Of a DNA stretch of 64,000 bases, positions 46,609 through 60,285 are shown piece by piece. Within the stretch, counting starts at the first letter, position 1, and each line of letters opens with the position of its first letter. The stretch lies in contig JAKZAN010000006.1 of NCBI GenBank assembly GCA_023053545.1, forward strand, positions 5,957,001 through 6,021,000. The letters run 5' to 3'. The notes beneath the pieces are model-generated. The model made no database searches. It saw nothing but the letters and a program-made list of their open reading frames with translations, and was not told the DNA's origin. The position numbers and the translations under genes are program-made. Source of the DNA: Lepidurus packardi. Its lineage: Eukaryota > Arthropoda > Branchiopoda > Notostraca > Triopsidae.

Positions 46609-47595
46609 TTACTCCAGTTTCTCCTCAGCGATGCTAGTTTGATATTTATCAATGGCGTTGAGGACCAAAGATGCCATGTGGTTCAAGTTGTCCTTGGACA
46701 AGTATTCGCTTTCCCAGACGGATTCCAAAGAACGTCTGCCGATACCGATGATGGGGAGAGCCAAGAGGACACCTCCGAAGACGATTAAGAGGATGATGGC
46801 AGCCAAACCTACTCCAATCAAACCTTTGTATTCAGTGCCGTAACCTCCGATTTCGGGGATCTTGGGCCACTTGATCTTGGGCCATTGGAATTTCTTCTTG
46901 CCGGAATCTTGGACGGGATAGTAGTAATAATAGTAGCCAGGATGGCTAGGAGCGGAGTAAGTTGGAGCTGGGGCGTAAGATTGCTGACCTCCGTATGCGG
47001 GAGCAGATTGGTGCTCAGCCGGGGCATATTGAGCTTCACCGCCAGCTGGGGCGTATTGCTGAGGAGCAGGAGCGTAAGATTCAGGTTGATGGGAAGCAGC
47101 GGGACCAGCTCCATAAACGGGGGCTTCAGCTGGGTTGTATTGTGGAGCAGGTGGGCTGTAGGCGGGTTGAGCTTGCTGAGGAGCATATTGCTGAGGAGCG
47201 TATTGCTGAGGAGGAGCTTGAGGGTAGGCTGGAACTGCTGGGGCATTGTACTGCTGGGGCGCCGGGTGCTGAGGCTGAGGTTGGTAGGCGGGTACCTGGG
47301 GCTGGCTGTTGTAAGCGCCGTGTCCTTCATCATGGTCATGGTCATGGTCGTGGTCATGGTTGTGAGCTCCGTCACGAGCCTGGGCGGGTTGGTAGGCGTT
47401 TCCTTTTTTAGCTTCAGCGGCAGCTAAAGGCATTGATTTTGCCACTTGTGGGACAGGGGCAGTAAGTGCTCTAGCTTTAGAATCAGCTGGGACAGAGATT
47501 GGTAAAGCTTCTGCGAGCTTCCCTGCTGGAACAGGGTCAGCCAACAGGCCCGATATGGCCAACGAACTTAATGCGAACACGAACAGCAATCTCAT
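46609..47595 (-). CDS. Secreted or membrane Pro/Gln/Tyr-rich protein with a His-Asp run
   Basis: 328 residues in one coding exon; ATG in a strong context (gccaccATGA). Signal peptide about 1-19 (MRLLFVFALSSLAISGLLA). Residues 78-92 are an alternating His-Asp run, a possible metal-binding stretch. Residues 95-225 are a low-complexity Pro/Gln/Ala/Tyr region with QQYAPQQYAPQ-type repeats ending in six tyrosines (221-226). Then comes WPKIKWPKIPEIGGYG, a hydrophobic helix at about 258-282 (LAAIILLIVFGGVLLALP) and a conserved-looking C-terminal segment (ESEYLSKDNLNHMASLVLN). The pattern resembles arthropod cuticle or extracellular-matrix membrane proteins, but I know no named family member. Topology: extracellular repeats, one membrane span. 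The antisense ORFs here are codon shadows. Confidence 0.8.
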   Translation of the reverse strand: MRLLFVFALSSLAISGLLADPVPAGKLAEALPISVPADSKARALTAPVPQVAKSMPLAAAEAKKGNAYQPAQARDGAHNHDHDHDHDHDEGHGAYNSQPQVPAYQPQPQHPAPQQYNAPAVPAYPQAPPQQYAPQQYAPQQAQPAYSPPAPQYNPAEAPVYGAGPAASHQPESYAPAPQQYAPAGGEAQYAPAEHQSAPAYGGQQSYAPAPTYSAPSHPGYYYYYYPVQDSGKKKFQWPKIKWPKIPEIGGYGTEYKGLIGVGLAAIILLIVFGGVLLALPIIGIGRRSLESVWESEYLSKDNLNHMASLVLNAIDKYQTSIAEEKLE

Positions 47596-47983
47596 GGTGG
47601 CGCAGGAAACTATGAAAGAAGAAGTGTAGAGTTAGTTTTCAGTTATTTCACCTTAATTTAATTTAAGCTGATATCTATGACAGGAAGTTTTCTTTGCATT
47701 CCAAGTAAGCATGTAAGACACTAATTTATGGGAGATAACGTGGCATGCGGTTCAGCAAGCAGTACTTATGGGTAACGCTTGAGTAAAATCGAAACTGTCG
47801 GGAATAAAACGTGATTTTTTACGCAGTTATTTCTTGCAAACATGAAAGATTCCGTTTAAACTTTTTAAGATTATCTAAGTTTTTCTTTTTAAAAAAATCT
47901 AAGTTAATTGGGTTAGGATAATGCGGTATTTTTCTTAAGAACAGCACTATGAGAAGGAGAACTCCTTGAATGTGACACTCACT
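47596..47983 (-). other. 5' UTR with a 373-nt leader intron of the Pro/Gln/Tyr-rich protein gene
   Basis: On the minus strand an acceptor (ctttcatag) lies 14 nt before the ATG, and a strong donor (GGCAA|gtgagt) ends an upstream exon at 47983. This gives a leader intron of 47610-47982. The upstream exon extends to higher coordinates; its start was not determined. Confidence 0.55.
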
Positions 47984-50900
47984 TGCCAAAACTGGAATCG
48001 AAAGAAAACTCTAGTTGAGTTTCTACACAAATGCGAGATGCACAACTGGGCTTTAACTAAACCTCTGTAAGAGCACTGATGTTCTTCGTTGCAAGTTGGA
48101 GAGCGAACTGAAGAGTCGATGACCAAGCGCGTCCTTTTCTACCTGGCCGGTGGACGCTGGCGGACACAATCGTCTCACGCGTATGTGGGCCACGCGCTTC
48201 CCCAACAGGCAAAAAGCTCATCGGAGGATGAGCATGGGCCGTAAAGCAGCAGCCACAACTCCAGCCAAAAATGGGTAGGGCTCTTGGGCTTTGCACCTTA
48301 ACGGCAGTGTGCTTTTTGGCTCCTTTGGTCGTTCCCTTTGCATCAAAACTTTGGCAACGATATCATAGAAATAATTAACATTATGAATGCGGATGAACTT
48401 CGAAGAGAAGAGTCCATAGGGTATCTCGGAACGTGAATTTGAACGTGACAGGCGTTGTCGGTTTGTCGCCTGGTGCTCTTGCCTTTTGCTTTCCTTGTAG
48501 CATTGTTTCGTCTCTGTCACAGTTTTTTGGTTGGATAAAGCCGCTATGGTCCTCCATGTGCTTAAAAAATGTAAGGTTTATGGACGCAAAATTCCTATGT
48601 TCGGTTTACGGGACAGTTATATAGAAAGCCTTGCATTACGGCCACAACTGACGTGCAAATTGCCCAATAGCACAGTAGGACCGGACCGGTCCGTTGACTT
48701 TGTAGAATAGCGTCATTTTCTGAAAATCTTGTAAGGGGATTTTTTCCCCTTATTTCTTTATAAAGCTTAAACTAGGTTTGGTAAAAACTATATGAATCAT
48801 CCCTTCAATTGAAGAAGAACCCACTCCAGGGTGGACAAGTTGCATTCACACCAGTCGTTCGCTCCACATTAGCTTTCCGTTACACACCTAAGGAGTAAGG
48901 TGACGTTAGGCACTATATGAAAGTGGTGTATGGGGGATGTGCTAATGAGGAGTCTGTTGCGTCCAGCGACCTTAATGCTGAATTGCCCGGAAGGGGCAAG
49001 CATGAGCAAGCATAATTTGAACTAGAAATACTTGACCTAGAGACTCATATTGGCATTCTTATCTGTATTCTAAATTGGGTGGAGTCATTGAGTCACGTGT
49101 AAACTCTACCAAGAACCCGCTTTAGCGTTTCCTTCCGGACTTTTACCACTGGGGTTATTTACCAGTATCGCAATACTACGTATAGTTAGACAGAACTCGA
49201 GAGTTAAAGGAAAAGTGGGTCACCTACTATTGTATCTTTTGAGAGCGAACTTCTTTTTGCTGAATATCGATAAACTGTTATTGTACAACCTGAATTCCGA
49301 GGTGCCCAGAAAAGGTTGGACTTTCATGCTTTCTGACTCCTATCCATTTATACGTTGGCCTAGGGCTTTCGGGATCAAAGAGAACAGAAGGGGGTAGCTG
49401 AAGAGGAAAAAAAAGAATGGTTTTCGGCTAACTGTATTTTCTTGCCTGTAGAAATGGAGCTGTTTTTAATGTTTTGGCATACGATAGCTCGAAATCGTCA
49501 TGGACATAAGCGATAAGAAGCGTGCGGGAAGGATTTAGTTGTTGTTTTTTAGCCATATGGAATATAAATTTGAGTAACTATGATCCGTGGATTGGGTCAA
49601 AAGGCGGAAGAAGAATACAAGATGAGTTCAAGGCCGTACGTTAGGCTGCTAACACAACGGAGTCCAGGATTTTTGCATACCAGGTCACAAACCTGTTTTA
49701 GATTATATACTGTTGAGCATTGGGCATGATTTGGATACGGCTGGGAGAGTGGGATGGTTCGACTAGGCAGGTATGTTGCGTGTAAGTTGAGCAAGCCATT
49801 CCTGGAGAGCAGGCTGAGAAGGAGATCTTGTGGGGTAAAAGGTCGCCCGTTAGTCGAGAAGAGAAGTTTTAAAAGCCCGAAGAGCCTAGCAAAGGTGACG
49901 TCAAGAAGAAACAAGTTGATTGCTCATGCAAGAGAGAGCAAGCAAGCAACAACGGGAGGCTGGCGGGCTGGCTGGCTTGGAGAAGAGCCGAAGCATCAGG
50001 TTGAAGACCTTTATCTCTGGTGACCTCATTTAGGATAAGGAAGACGAAAACGCAAGCAAAAGCGTATGCCATTTGGACTGCTTTGACGCCTGCAGAAGAC
50101 CGGCATTCACTAGTTTCGCTTGTTTATTTTAGGCGTGTTTTTTGCTTATTTTATTTTTAACAGAGCAACTTTACAACGACGTGCTGTTATTCTAAGTTGT
50201 TACCTTCTTTGACAATTACCGATGCTGGTAAAAAAAAGATAAGTACTAAGTTGAGTGGTCGCCACAAAAACCATACAGTTCTTCGCGTAGGCATAGTATG
50301 GCGTAGGATTCAATACCAGGATGGGAAGGAATCCGGAAGACAAATTGAATGGGCTTTTACCTGGAATGCCTGTGGGGCACCCATGTTCCGTTCTCTTATT
50401 TGCTAACGGAATGTGCACAGGTCATTTACATATGACAAGTGGGGTAGCAAGGTCGGTCAAAGCGTTTAAGACTGCTCTACAATTACGGAATCGGAAGATT
50501 GGTAACGTATTGCCTTCTGTCATGGACTGCTTACTTGAAAGGTATAAATGGCAGCCATTTGGGAGACAGAGTTTGTTGGAATGTGTTCACACATTCACAA
50601 CGATGGTAAGCAACAGATACTTTACGACTGACATATGCTGCTTAAGATTTTAACCTCTTTACTGTTCACTTATCTTATCTGGAAAAGACTAACTTCCATA
50701 AAATCTCCCTGACGTTGTATTGTTTTCACAATGCTTGGTACGGGTTCTGGTTTTCAATCACGCTCTACATTGTTTTGTTTTTTCTCTTGCCCTTTTACGG
50801 TAAAGGGAACAAAATACGTCGCGTATCAATTAGACCATCTGTTCCCTCGGCATACAAAACAATTGTACGATACGGGCGTGTAATCTCATCTTCTAAAATG

Positions 50901-52206
50901 TATGCCTTAATGCCGTTAGATCTATACCAAGAAAATAAGAGGCGAATGCCAAGGAAGCTAGTGGTGAAAAAAAGGAAAAGAAGTGTTAAGGGTCATGGTC
51001 GTGTGAAATGCTCGGTAACAGCAGTGGAGTCACTGAACACAAGTAATGTCGAGGCCTTCAACCAAATTGTGATGACAACTGTGTTGGAATGAAACCGCAG
51101 TTTGCAGAAAAAGATCCGTTACTGAATTGACGTCCATTCGCTTGTTTAATTTAGAACTTTTCTTCATTAGATTGCGGTTTGTGGAAGAAGGATTCTGAAG
51201 GGTTAACTTCCTTTATTCTCATGTAACGAGTTCCTTGTCAGTTTTCCTGGATGAGTGATTACTTAATAATGCCTGAGTTGCCACGTAAGAAAGCGATTTA
51301 CGGACCTTAGACCGTAGACCACACATGCTCTACTTTACTAACATGTCGTCTTCGGAACCCTTCAACCGTATTGACCTAGTCAGAAGCAGCTTTCGCTGGT
51401 ACTCAGGAATAAGGCTTCTATTGTGGTATCACGAAATACCACAATTATACGTCCCGGATTTACGTCCAGAATTACCGCAATTTTAATGCGCATTGTTACT
51501 GTTTGGATTGAGGTCGAATTTAATTTCCCTTGATCGAGTAAGCTAACTGTATCCGGTATTGCATGCACTGCTCAGGTCCCAACAACCATCATGAAGTCAC
51601 GGAGATGAACTTTCTCCGGTGTGCGGTACTCCTAGCTGTCTTTTCCGGGCTGTATTCGATTTCTCTGACAAAACCCGAAATTATGGTGGTTCTCGGAATG
51701 TCCCTGTTCTTGGTGTTTGCCACGACGGAGAAACTTTATGGGGAAACCGAAACTTGCTTACATAATAGGTCGCGGTCATTAGGTCAGGTGGTTGCTGTCC
51801 GTGCATCACGTTGGCGGGGCTATTGGCTCTCTTGTTTATGCAAAAGCGATAGATAAGCTTAAACAGACTGCCCGTTGTCTGCGTTATTATGCTATTGCCA
51901 TGAGCAACATGTAAGCTCGGGGGACTTACCATTTTCAGTATTTTGGGGCTAAAGTTGCTCAGACGAGTTCAATATCTGAACGCTACATAAACCTGTTTTT
52001 GTAAGAAAAGGACGAGCTTTCAAAGTCAATTTTAGTGAATCAAAGTTTCTGTATCGGCTATTTTACTTTTTTTTGTATTTCGGTTAAAAAAGAGTAGGAT
52101 CGGCATAAATGATTTAGCCTGTGAGACATGATGCTTAGTTTGATTGCTCGCATTACTTTCCATTGCAGACGTGTCGCGTGGAAATGTTTGGATAAGACAC
52201 GTCAGA
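47984..52206. other. 4.2-kb intergenic region
   Basis: Divergent region between the secreted-protein gene and ALG14. A CRE octamer TGACGTCA lies at 49896-49903. ORFs at 49754-50023, 50321-50653 and 50715-51092 show no recognisable similarity. No RNA gene or repeat family was recognised. Confidence 0.45.
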
Positions 52207-53144
52207 ATGTTTTGGATTTTGTGTGCATGTTTATTTTCTGTACTGGTGACACTACGTGCATTCTTACTTCTGTTAAAAAATTACAAAGGATGGTTGATTA
52301 CATCAAACTCAACAGTCCCAAGTATCTGTCCGGCCAAGCTTATGGCTGTCCTGGGTTCAGGTATTTTTTGCCGTTATCTTTCTTTGTCAATGTCATTTTG
52401 ACCAATAAGAGATGATGAAGTAGCCTTGTCTTCTTGAATTCGTTCTTAAAGCTTGCACCACAAAATAGGTGGCCATACTGGAGAGATGCTGGTTCTCTTG
52501 CGGTCGCTAAATCCGAAGCTATATGCTCCGCGTGTTTATGTTTTAGCTCAAACTGATACTACTAGTTTACAAAAAATTGAGCAGCTTGAAAATGAAGCTT
52601 TCAGTAGCAAAGATGTAAAACAATACATGAAAATATCAACTTTAATTGTTGTCCGTTAACTGGCTTACGTAATTAGTTTACGACGCTTGCAATACCACGA
52701 AGTAGAGAGCTTCACCAGTCTTGGATTTCGACAGTTTATTCTACTCTGCTTTCCATCTTACGCTGCATTCCCATCGTACTTACTCAGAAACCGGACCTGG
52801 TACGCCTGAATAAACTGAAAGAACTACTTTATTTCCAAACATTTCTGATAACAGGTCCTTTGCAACGGTCCTGGCACGTGTGTACCCATTTGCCTGGTAG
52901 TTTTCCTGTCCAAAGTACCATTTATAGAGTCTAGTCTGTCATTTTTAAATTCATTATAGATAAATTTTTATAGGTGTTCTGGAATAAGCAAACTAAGATA
53001 GTATTTATAGAGAGCGTATGTCGAGTACGGACTCTTTCCTTAACTGGCAAAATAATGCTGTTCCTTGCGGACGAATTTCTGGTGCAATGGCCAGAATTAG
53101 CCGGCCAATTTCCAAGAGTCCGTTACCTTGGCCGACTGATCTAA
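52207..53144 (+). CDS. ALG14: ALG14, membrane subunit of UDP-GlcNAc transferase
   Basis: ER membrane anchor that recruits ALG13 to add the second GlcNAc to dolichol-PP-GlcNAc in N-glycan assembly. Exons: 52207-52360, 52469-52614, 52677-52799, 52855-52914, 52974-53144; 217 residues against 216 in human. It has an N-terminal membrane helix (MFWILCACLFSVLVTLRAF), the glycine motif GSGGHTGEML, IPRSRELHQSW, LCNGPGTCVPIC, and FIESVCRVRTLSLTGK. The end, VQWPELAGQFPRVRYLGRLI, matches the family C-terminus. Intron 2 is taken as 52615-52676 because it keeps frame and has a canonical GT donor. The exon 4 donor at 52915 gives an ungapped match to human between CVPIC and ES. The next gene starts 286 bp downstream on the same strand. 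Confidence 0.94.
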
Positions 53145-53430
53145 TGTTTATCGAATTAGACGGTAACCCTGATGCTGCCTTCTCGATCATTAAATTTGAA
53201 GTTCGCCCCCTTCAGGCACGTGGGATGAGATCGATTTCCTGCTCCTCTTCGCTACATCTCGACTACATCGCCAACAAGCGATAACAAGGGAGTCCAGTGA
53301 CCTTGATTCATGAAAGATAATGTCTACGCCTTACTACTCTTGCCCATTACTTGAGTAAATGCGTGTGAGACACATTTGTTTCCTAGGTTATACAAGTTCA
53401 TATTCTGATTCTTGATTCTTGGCTTTAAAA

Positions 53431-55485
53431 ATGGGAAGTACAAAGCCTATGTTGAATTGGGATGGTTTATTTACTCACTTATTAATCAACTACCGGTGGG
53501 TTTTTGTGGTCTTCTTCCTTTTGCCCGTATCCCTTGTCTATGATTTCTACTTCTTCACTCGGAGTTGGATCATTTTCCATTTGAATAGCGCACCAAAGCA
53601 TCACGAAAAGCGAGTTCGTCAAGTTCAAGAACAAGTACAGTAGTCGTTTTTCGCATAAACAACATTCTTTATCAATGTTAACTTTTTTTTTAACAGGTTC
53701 GGGAATGGATACGACAAGGAAAACAAGTGCCAATGTGTACTGCAAGACCCGGTTGGCAAAATATTAGCTTCCGACAGGGGAAATACAAGAAAACCATGTT
53801 CAATGTTAAAGTTAATTTGATGGATGTTTTGGAAATTGACACCAAGAAACAGGTATATTTTTCTTGTACCACTGAGTTTACGTACAATTAAACTTTTTTT
53901 CGGGAAAAGATCGTTAGAGTGGAACCTTTGGTTTCAATGGGTCAGTTGTCTGCTGTTCTTTTGCCCCTAGGTTGGACTATCCCGGTCGTACCAGAGATGG
54001 ATGACTTGACCGTTGGTAAAGAAGCCTATAATTATCGTTTTCTTGGGAGTATTTTTAATATGGAAATTTATTTAGGCGGGTTGGTTATGGGAACAGGCAT
54101 TGAGACGTCATCGCACAAATGCGGTCTTTTCCAGCATGTTTGCGTCTCATTTGAGCTGGTTTTGGCTGATGGAAGTTGCGTAAAATGTTCAGAGGTTATT
54201 TCTCCTATTGCCTAAGCTCTATTTTACTTAACTGTTCTTTTGTCGGTTTAGGAAGAGAATAGAGATCTGTTCTACGCTGTACCTTGGTCGTACGGTACTC
54301 TTGGGTTTTTGACCGCAGTTGAGATTAAGATTATTCCCGCCTACCAGTAATGCGAAAATACGTGTGAATTATAGCTTGGTTATTATTGTGATTCTTGTTT
54401 AGGTTTGTTAAACTCGAGTACAAACCCGTTCGTTCTTTAGACGAAGCTGTCAAAGTGTTCAAGGAAGAGACTTTACGAAGTGAAGGCAACCAGTTTGTTG
54501 AAGGTATTATGTATAGCATTGATAGTGGCGTTGTTATGGTTGGAAACATGGTGACATCTGCGGAGCCAGGAAAGGTATGCAAAAAGTTAATTAACTGATA
54601 ATCAAAGGCTAGTAGTGAGCTATACACTATATTTTTTTAGGTGAACATGCTGAGTCGATGGTATAAGCCATGGTTTTTCAAGCATGTGCAATCCTATCTG
54701 AGAACCGGGACTGATGTTGAGTACATTCCTCTACGGGATTACTTTCATCGTCACACTCGGAGTATTTTTTGGGAGATTCAAGTAATGGAAAAATTCCAAT
54801 AAATTGTCGAGCTGATTTTAGTGTCTTTCGGATATAGGACATTATACCCTTTGGTAATAATGTGCTGTTTCGTTACGTTCTGGGTTGGATGGTGCCTCCC
54901 AAAGTCTCGCTGTTGAAACTGACCCAGGGAGAGACCGTGAAGAAGCTTTATGAGAATAATCACTTTATACAAGACATGCTTGTGCCAATTGATAAGTTGA
55001 AAGATTCACTGCTACTCTTTGAGAAAGAAGTGAAAGTAAGAAGGGTAGAATGCAAACTTGTAATTATTTATTTAAATTTGTTCTTTTTCAAGATTTACCC
55101 TGTCTGGCTTTGTCCCTTCAAGCTACCTGCCAATCCAGGAATGCTTCAGCCTTTTAACCGAGAAGAATCGTTGTATGTAGACATCGGTACCTATGGTGTA
55201 CCCAATGTTACAAATTTTCATCCTATTGAGACTACGAGAAGGGTTGAAGCATTTGTGAGAGCAGCGAATGGGTAAGTAGAAGTGTTTCTTAGTTGTTTTT
55301 TTTGGACTTGTTACGATTTGATCGGTTTTAGATTTCAAATGCTGTATGCCGATTGTTATATGACGGAAGAAGAATTCCGGCAAATGTTCAATCATAAGTT
55401 GTACGAGCAGTTACGGAAAGAGTTAAGTTGTTCGGATGCCTTTCCGGAAGTCTACGGCAAAGTTAGCAGAAAGGCTAGAGAGTGA
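53431..55485 (+). CDS. DHCR24: Delta(24)-sterol reductase DHCR24 (seladin-1)
   Basis: FAD-dependent ER enzyme reducing the sterol C24-25 double bond. Exons: 53431-53634, 53697-53852, 53910-54015, 54076-54194, 54252-54346, 54403-54574, 54641-54781, 54838-55035, 55093-55271, 55332-55485; 507 residues against 516 in human. N-terminal membrane helix [23 protein letters not shown]-binding PCMH fold with [20 protein letters not shown] and [10 protein letters not shown]; then [52 protein letters not shown] and [13 protein letters not shown]. The ATG at 53431 starts [13 protein letters not shown]. Arthropods lack de novo sterol synthesis. In insects this enzyme family completes dealkylation of plant sterols to cholesterol, so that role is likely here. 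Donor 54195 (gttatt) is weak but required. Confidence 0.96.
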
Positions 55486-55668
55486 GCAAGTTTTTCCCAA
55501 GAACAGTCTTTTGTATTGCACTTCAGTTTTGGGTGCTTGAGACATAAAGAACGAGTTTCACGAACTACATATACACCAAGCTTTGACATTGTTGCACTAT
55601 TTCGCATGTAGTTGTCAATGATTAAATACTGGAATTTAGACTTAGTGACGCAAGTAATAATATTGTTT

Positions 55669-57156
<1,488 letters not shown>

Positions 57157-58054
57157 ATGAATAAAATGGCTAAGCGTATTACAAAACTATCACACGATGT
57201 TGAAACAAACGTTATTCAACAACTACAAAAGTACAATATACTGTGGGACGTTACCCATCCGGAATTTAACGATACAGCCAAACGAGACGCTACTTTGAAG
57301 GCCGTCATAAACACCCTTAGGTTGCATATTTCAAGTGGGCGACATTAAAAAACGTAATATGATACTTATAGAAAAACTAATGTTATTTTTTCCAGCTGAT
57401 GACTTATGGGAAAAAATTGCACATTTGAAAGCAGCATTCGTAAGAGAGTTGAATAAAGTTAAAGAAAAACAGAAGAAGAATGAATTCTATGAACCAAGAT
57501 TTGTCCATTACAAACGTCTTCTTTTTCTCCAAAATGCTCTTGCACTGCCTGAAGGAAGCTCAGTTATACAACCTTTGACCCGTTGTGCAGAAGGTGACAT
57601 CTATGAAGTATGGAAAAGTTTGTTCTGTTTTGTTTATGATATAAAGATTACATGCTTCCATGTACAGGTATTGGATTCTTCGTCAGATAACAGCTCAGCG
57701 TCAGGTGAAGATATTGACATCTACGAACCTGCAGTTAAAGTGAGTAAAACCGGCTCAAGTACAAATGGTATTCCGTCTCGGAGACCAATCAAAGATAATT
57801 CAAGCGATGGACTCCTTACGCGGGCCAAGTTGTCGGTGGACGAGATACAGGTGGCTGTGAACTTCCTTAAAGCTATGGACAAAGAACCGGAAGATGAGTG
57901 CGACATGTTTGGAAAGTACGTTGCCTCTGCCTTAAGACGAATGACTCCATACAATAAAGAACTGGCAAAATTAAAAATCCAGCAAGTATTTTTGGACTTC
58001 AGTCTTAATTCTTCTTTGCCAACAACACAAGAACAATCCATACCCATGTTATAG
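57157..58054 (+). CDS. MADF-BESS domain putative transcription factor
   Basis: Exons: 57157-57334, 57396-57607, 57668-58054; 258 residues. MADF (SANT/Myb-like) DNA-binding domain at about residues 10-105: NVIQQLQKYNILWDVTHPEF, the conserved Leu-Trp-Asp with His-Pro, and later DDLWEKIAHLKAAF and the YKRLLFLQ helix. A Ser/acidic linker follows, then a BESS-type module at about 206-242 (DMFGKYVASALRRM, then LAKLKIQQVFLDF). The first ATG of the MNKMAKRITKL start is chosen; the second (57166) is equally possible. The 60-nt intron 57608-57667 is in frame and open, so it could be retained. MADF-BESS genes are greatly expanded in arthropods and are lineage-specific, so no orthologue name is offered. 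Confidence 0.85.
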
Positions 58055-60103
58055 AAGGGCGTGGATCAATATTCTCGAACTCTTCAATCTCAAACTGTTG
58101 TACGTTACTTTCCAGGCTGCTATACTGCAACTATAGTGAGTGAATGAACACGTGTTCGATAATTAGCTTTATTTTTTTTTGCATGGAATCATATAAATCA
58201 GCTTTCATGTAAAAACTTAAATCTTTCACAAAGTTGTAGCCTTTTTCTTTTATTTATTGTCTAGTAATGAGTGCAGCCATATGGTAATGTTGGTCTTCCT
58301 AAAATTTTTCATAGCACCAGCATTGGGTCGACGTTCTGTAGACCCTGTTATACAGTTGAAGTCTAAATAATTTGGAAACCAAGCAGTGAAATCAAAAATT
58401 GGTATAGGGACTGCTTTAGTGTCGATATTTCCCAGGGTATTGAGAGAGAGTTATCGTTTTTCACGATTTATGAAAGACATTTATTCAGTTCCTTCTTAGT
58501 TCGTTGATCTAGTTTATCTATGCTATGCTGGCTAATTTTTGTACGCGTGTTTCTGTAAGTTAAACCTTAAAGGAAAGAGATTTTACTTGCTAATCCAATC
58601 GGATTTGAATAGCGCGCGCTACTGAACTGACCGCTATGGGTGTTCAAACAGCTTCAAGCCTCGGTTCGCCTCAGTCGCACTCGAGCAGCCGAACGTGTTA
58701 TAAGTACAAATGGAACGTGTTGCGTGGTTATTTTTTTTTATAGTTGGGTTTTTAAGCTAAATTTGATATCTTATTCTATTTTTAATTATGCACAGCATTT
58801 ACTTTGATATACAGGTATTAATTTAGCTTCTTTATACAGTTTGGGTGCGTTTTGAGTGTGGTATTTCGTTTCGAACGTTACACGTTTTATTACGTTTAAA
58901 ATAGACGGTTTTGTTAAATATAGGCTGGGCAAGGCCAGGCAAAATGCCGCTGTGGTAACCTTTGTCAGCTCGAGTTCTTAATTATTATTATTTTAGGAGC
59001 GACATCCTTAATGCTTGGCCTAGTCTTGTGGTTTACCTGTTATGCAAATGAAGCTGAGTGAAAATATGGCCTGCCACGTGGGAGAGTTATAGTATACAAT
59101 AGTTTTATATAATTATATATATCAGTAATAGTAGAAGGAAATAATACGTCCGTCCTCCTTACGTGGCGATTCGTCGTTCTTAAAGCGTAATTGTTAATGC
59201 GACTTCAAAATATTTGAATCGCTGATAGCCAGTGAGCAACGATTTCTTCAATTCGATACGCCAATGTCTCCTGCGACGGTTAGATACATGTCGTCCTTGT
59301 ATCTATGACCAAGATGATAGTTATTTGATTGTGTAATTTTAACGCTAAAAGAATGTGTGCCATTCAATTAATTTCAGACCTAATCTACCTAATTTACCTT
59401 AGGTGCTGTTTAACGTTAGTGGGTTCTAGTTTGGGTATACAGAAAGAGTCTATGAACGACCCTAAATAAGATTCCTTGCTGCTCTCACGAACCAATGGTT
59501 CTAGCTGGTGGTTATATGCAGCTTTATGCAAATTAGGCTTCAAACTCCTCTTCGCGAATTATATAAGAAATTGAAGAAGTGGTTAATTAAATTGTGCAGT
59601 TATTAACCTTTTCAACTGCGATTCTTATACTTTAAGGCAAGATTGACGCATTGGAAGTGTCCCAGTGTTCTGCATAGCAGCTTGTGGGTTCGACTTTGTG
59701 TATTATTGTACAAGTTCTGAGAATTTCGTGTAATTGTAACGCTTGTTTTCTGAAGTTTTGTTATTTCTTGACAAATTTATTCCCCCAAACATTGTTCTAG
59801 CGCGCAGTTTCCTAAATCTGTTGGAATTTTTGTTCTGTGGCTTTTACTAGTTCCAAGAATTAGATTATACAATTATGCAAATGGGATGTTCTATTTTCCC
59901 CCGAAATTCCTTATTTGATTACTTGTTGTAAGCGAAACATTACCCGTAAAACCTCGTTCTTAAAATGTACATTTTGGCATACGATGTGTAATTTTTCAAA
60001 TAAAATATTTAAATTTAAACGATTTAAACGGGATTGTTCAAAAAATCCGCTAAAAGGGTGTGACCTCTGCGAAAAAACGAATCCTATTGGTAGATTGGAC
60101 CGA

Positions 60104-60227
60104 AAAAGGGGCGTGGCTCCTTTTCGCTGGGGGAAAGCGTTTTCAGGGCTTTTCTCCATAAGGAATAATGCTGTATCAAGGGGGTCCCCTTCAAAAATCG
60201 TGGAAAAACAAGAGCCGCGCCCCTTTT
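60104..60227. repeat. Hairpin-forming inverted repeat
   Basis: An 18-bp arm aaaaggggcgtggctcct at 60104-60121 is matched in reverse complement at 60210-60227 (16 of 18), with an 88-bp loop. No target-site duplication was seen. It may be a fragment of a foldback element. Confidence 0.6.
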
Positions 60228-60285
60228 CCCAACTCCCCTGCTCGGTTTCCTATCCCCGATATTCGAGCTCGTGATGCCGAAACTT

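Noticed and set aside
47320-47362. Short direct repeats catggt in a row, suggesting a CRISPR-like or microsatellite array
   Set aside because: They encode the His-Asp run of the minus-strand protein; there are no spacers.
46885-47427. Plus-strand ORFs of 180 and 149 codons
   Set aside because: They are antisense shadows of the low-complexity minus-strand gene. Their glycine/arginine/serine-rich composition mirrors the Pro/Gln/Tyr codons opposite.
50321-51092. Two adjacent plus-strand ORFs (110 and 125 codons), the second with a Lys/Arg-rich stretch
   Set aside because: No recognised domain, and the second lacks an early ATG; not supportable without transcripts.
52615-52676. Apparent premature stop in ALG14 after KQYMKIS
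   Set aside because: A canonical 62-nt intron starting at 52615 explains it and preserves the frame into IPRSRELHQSW.
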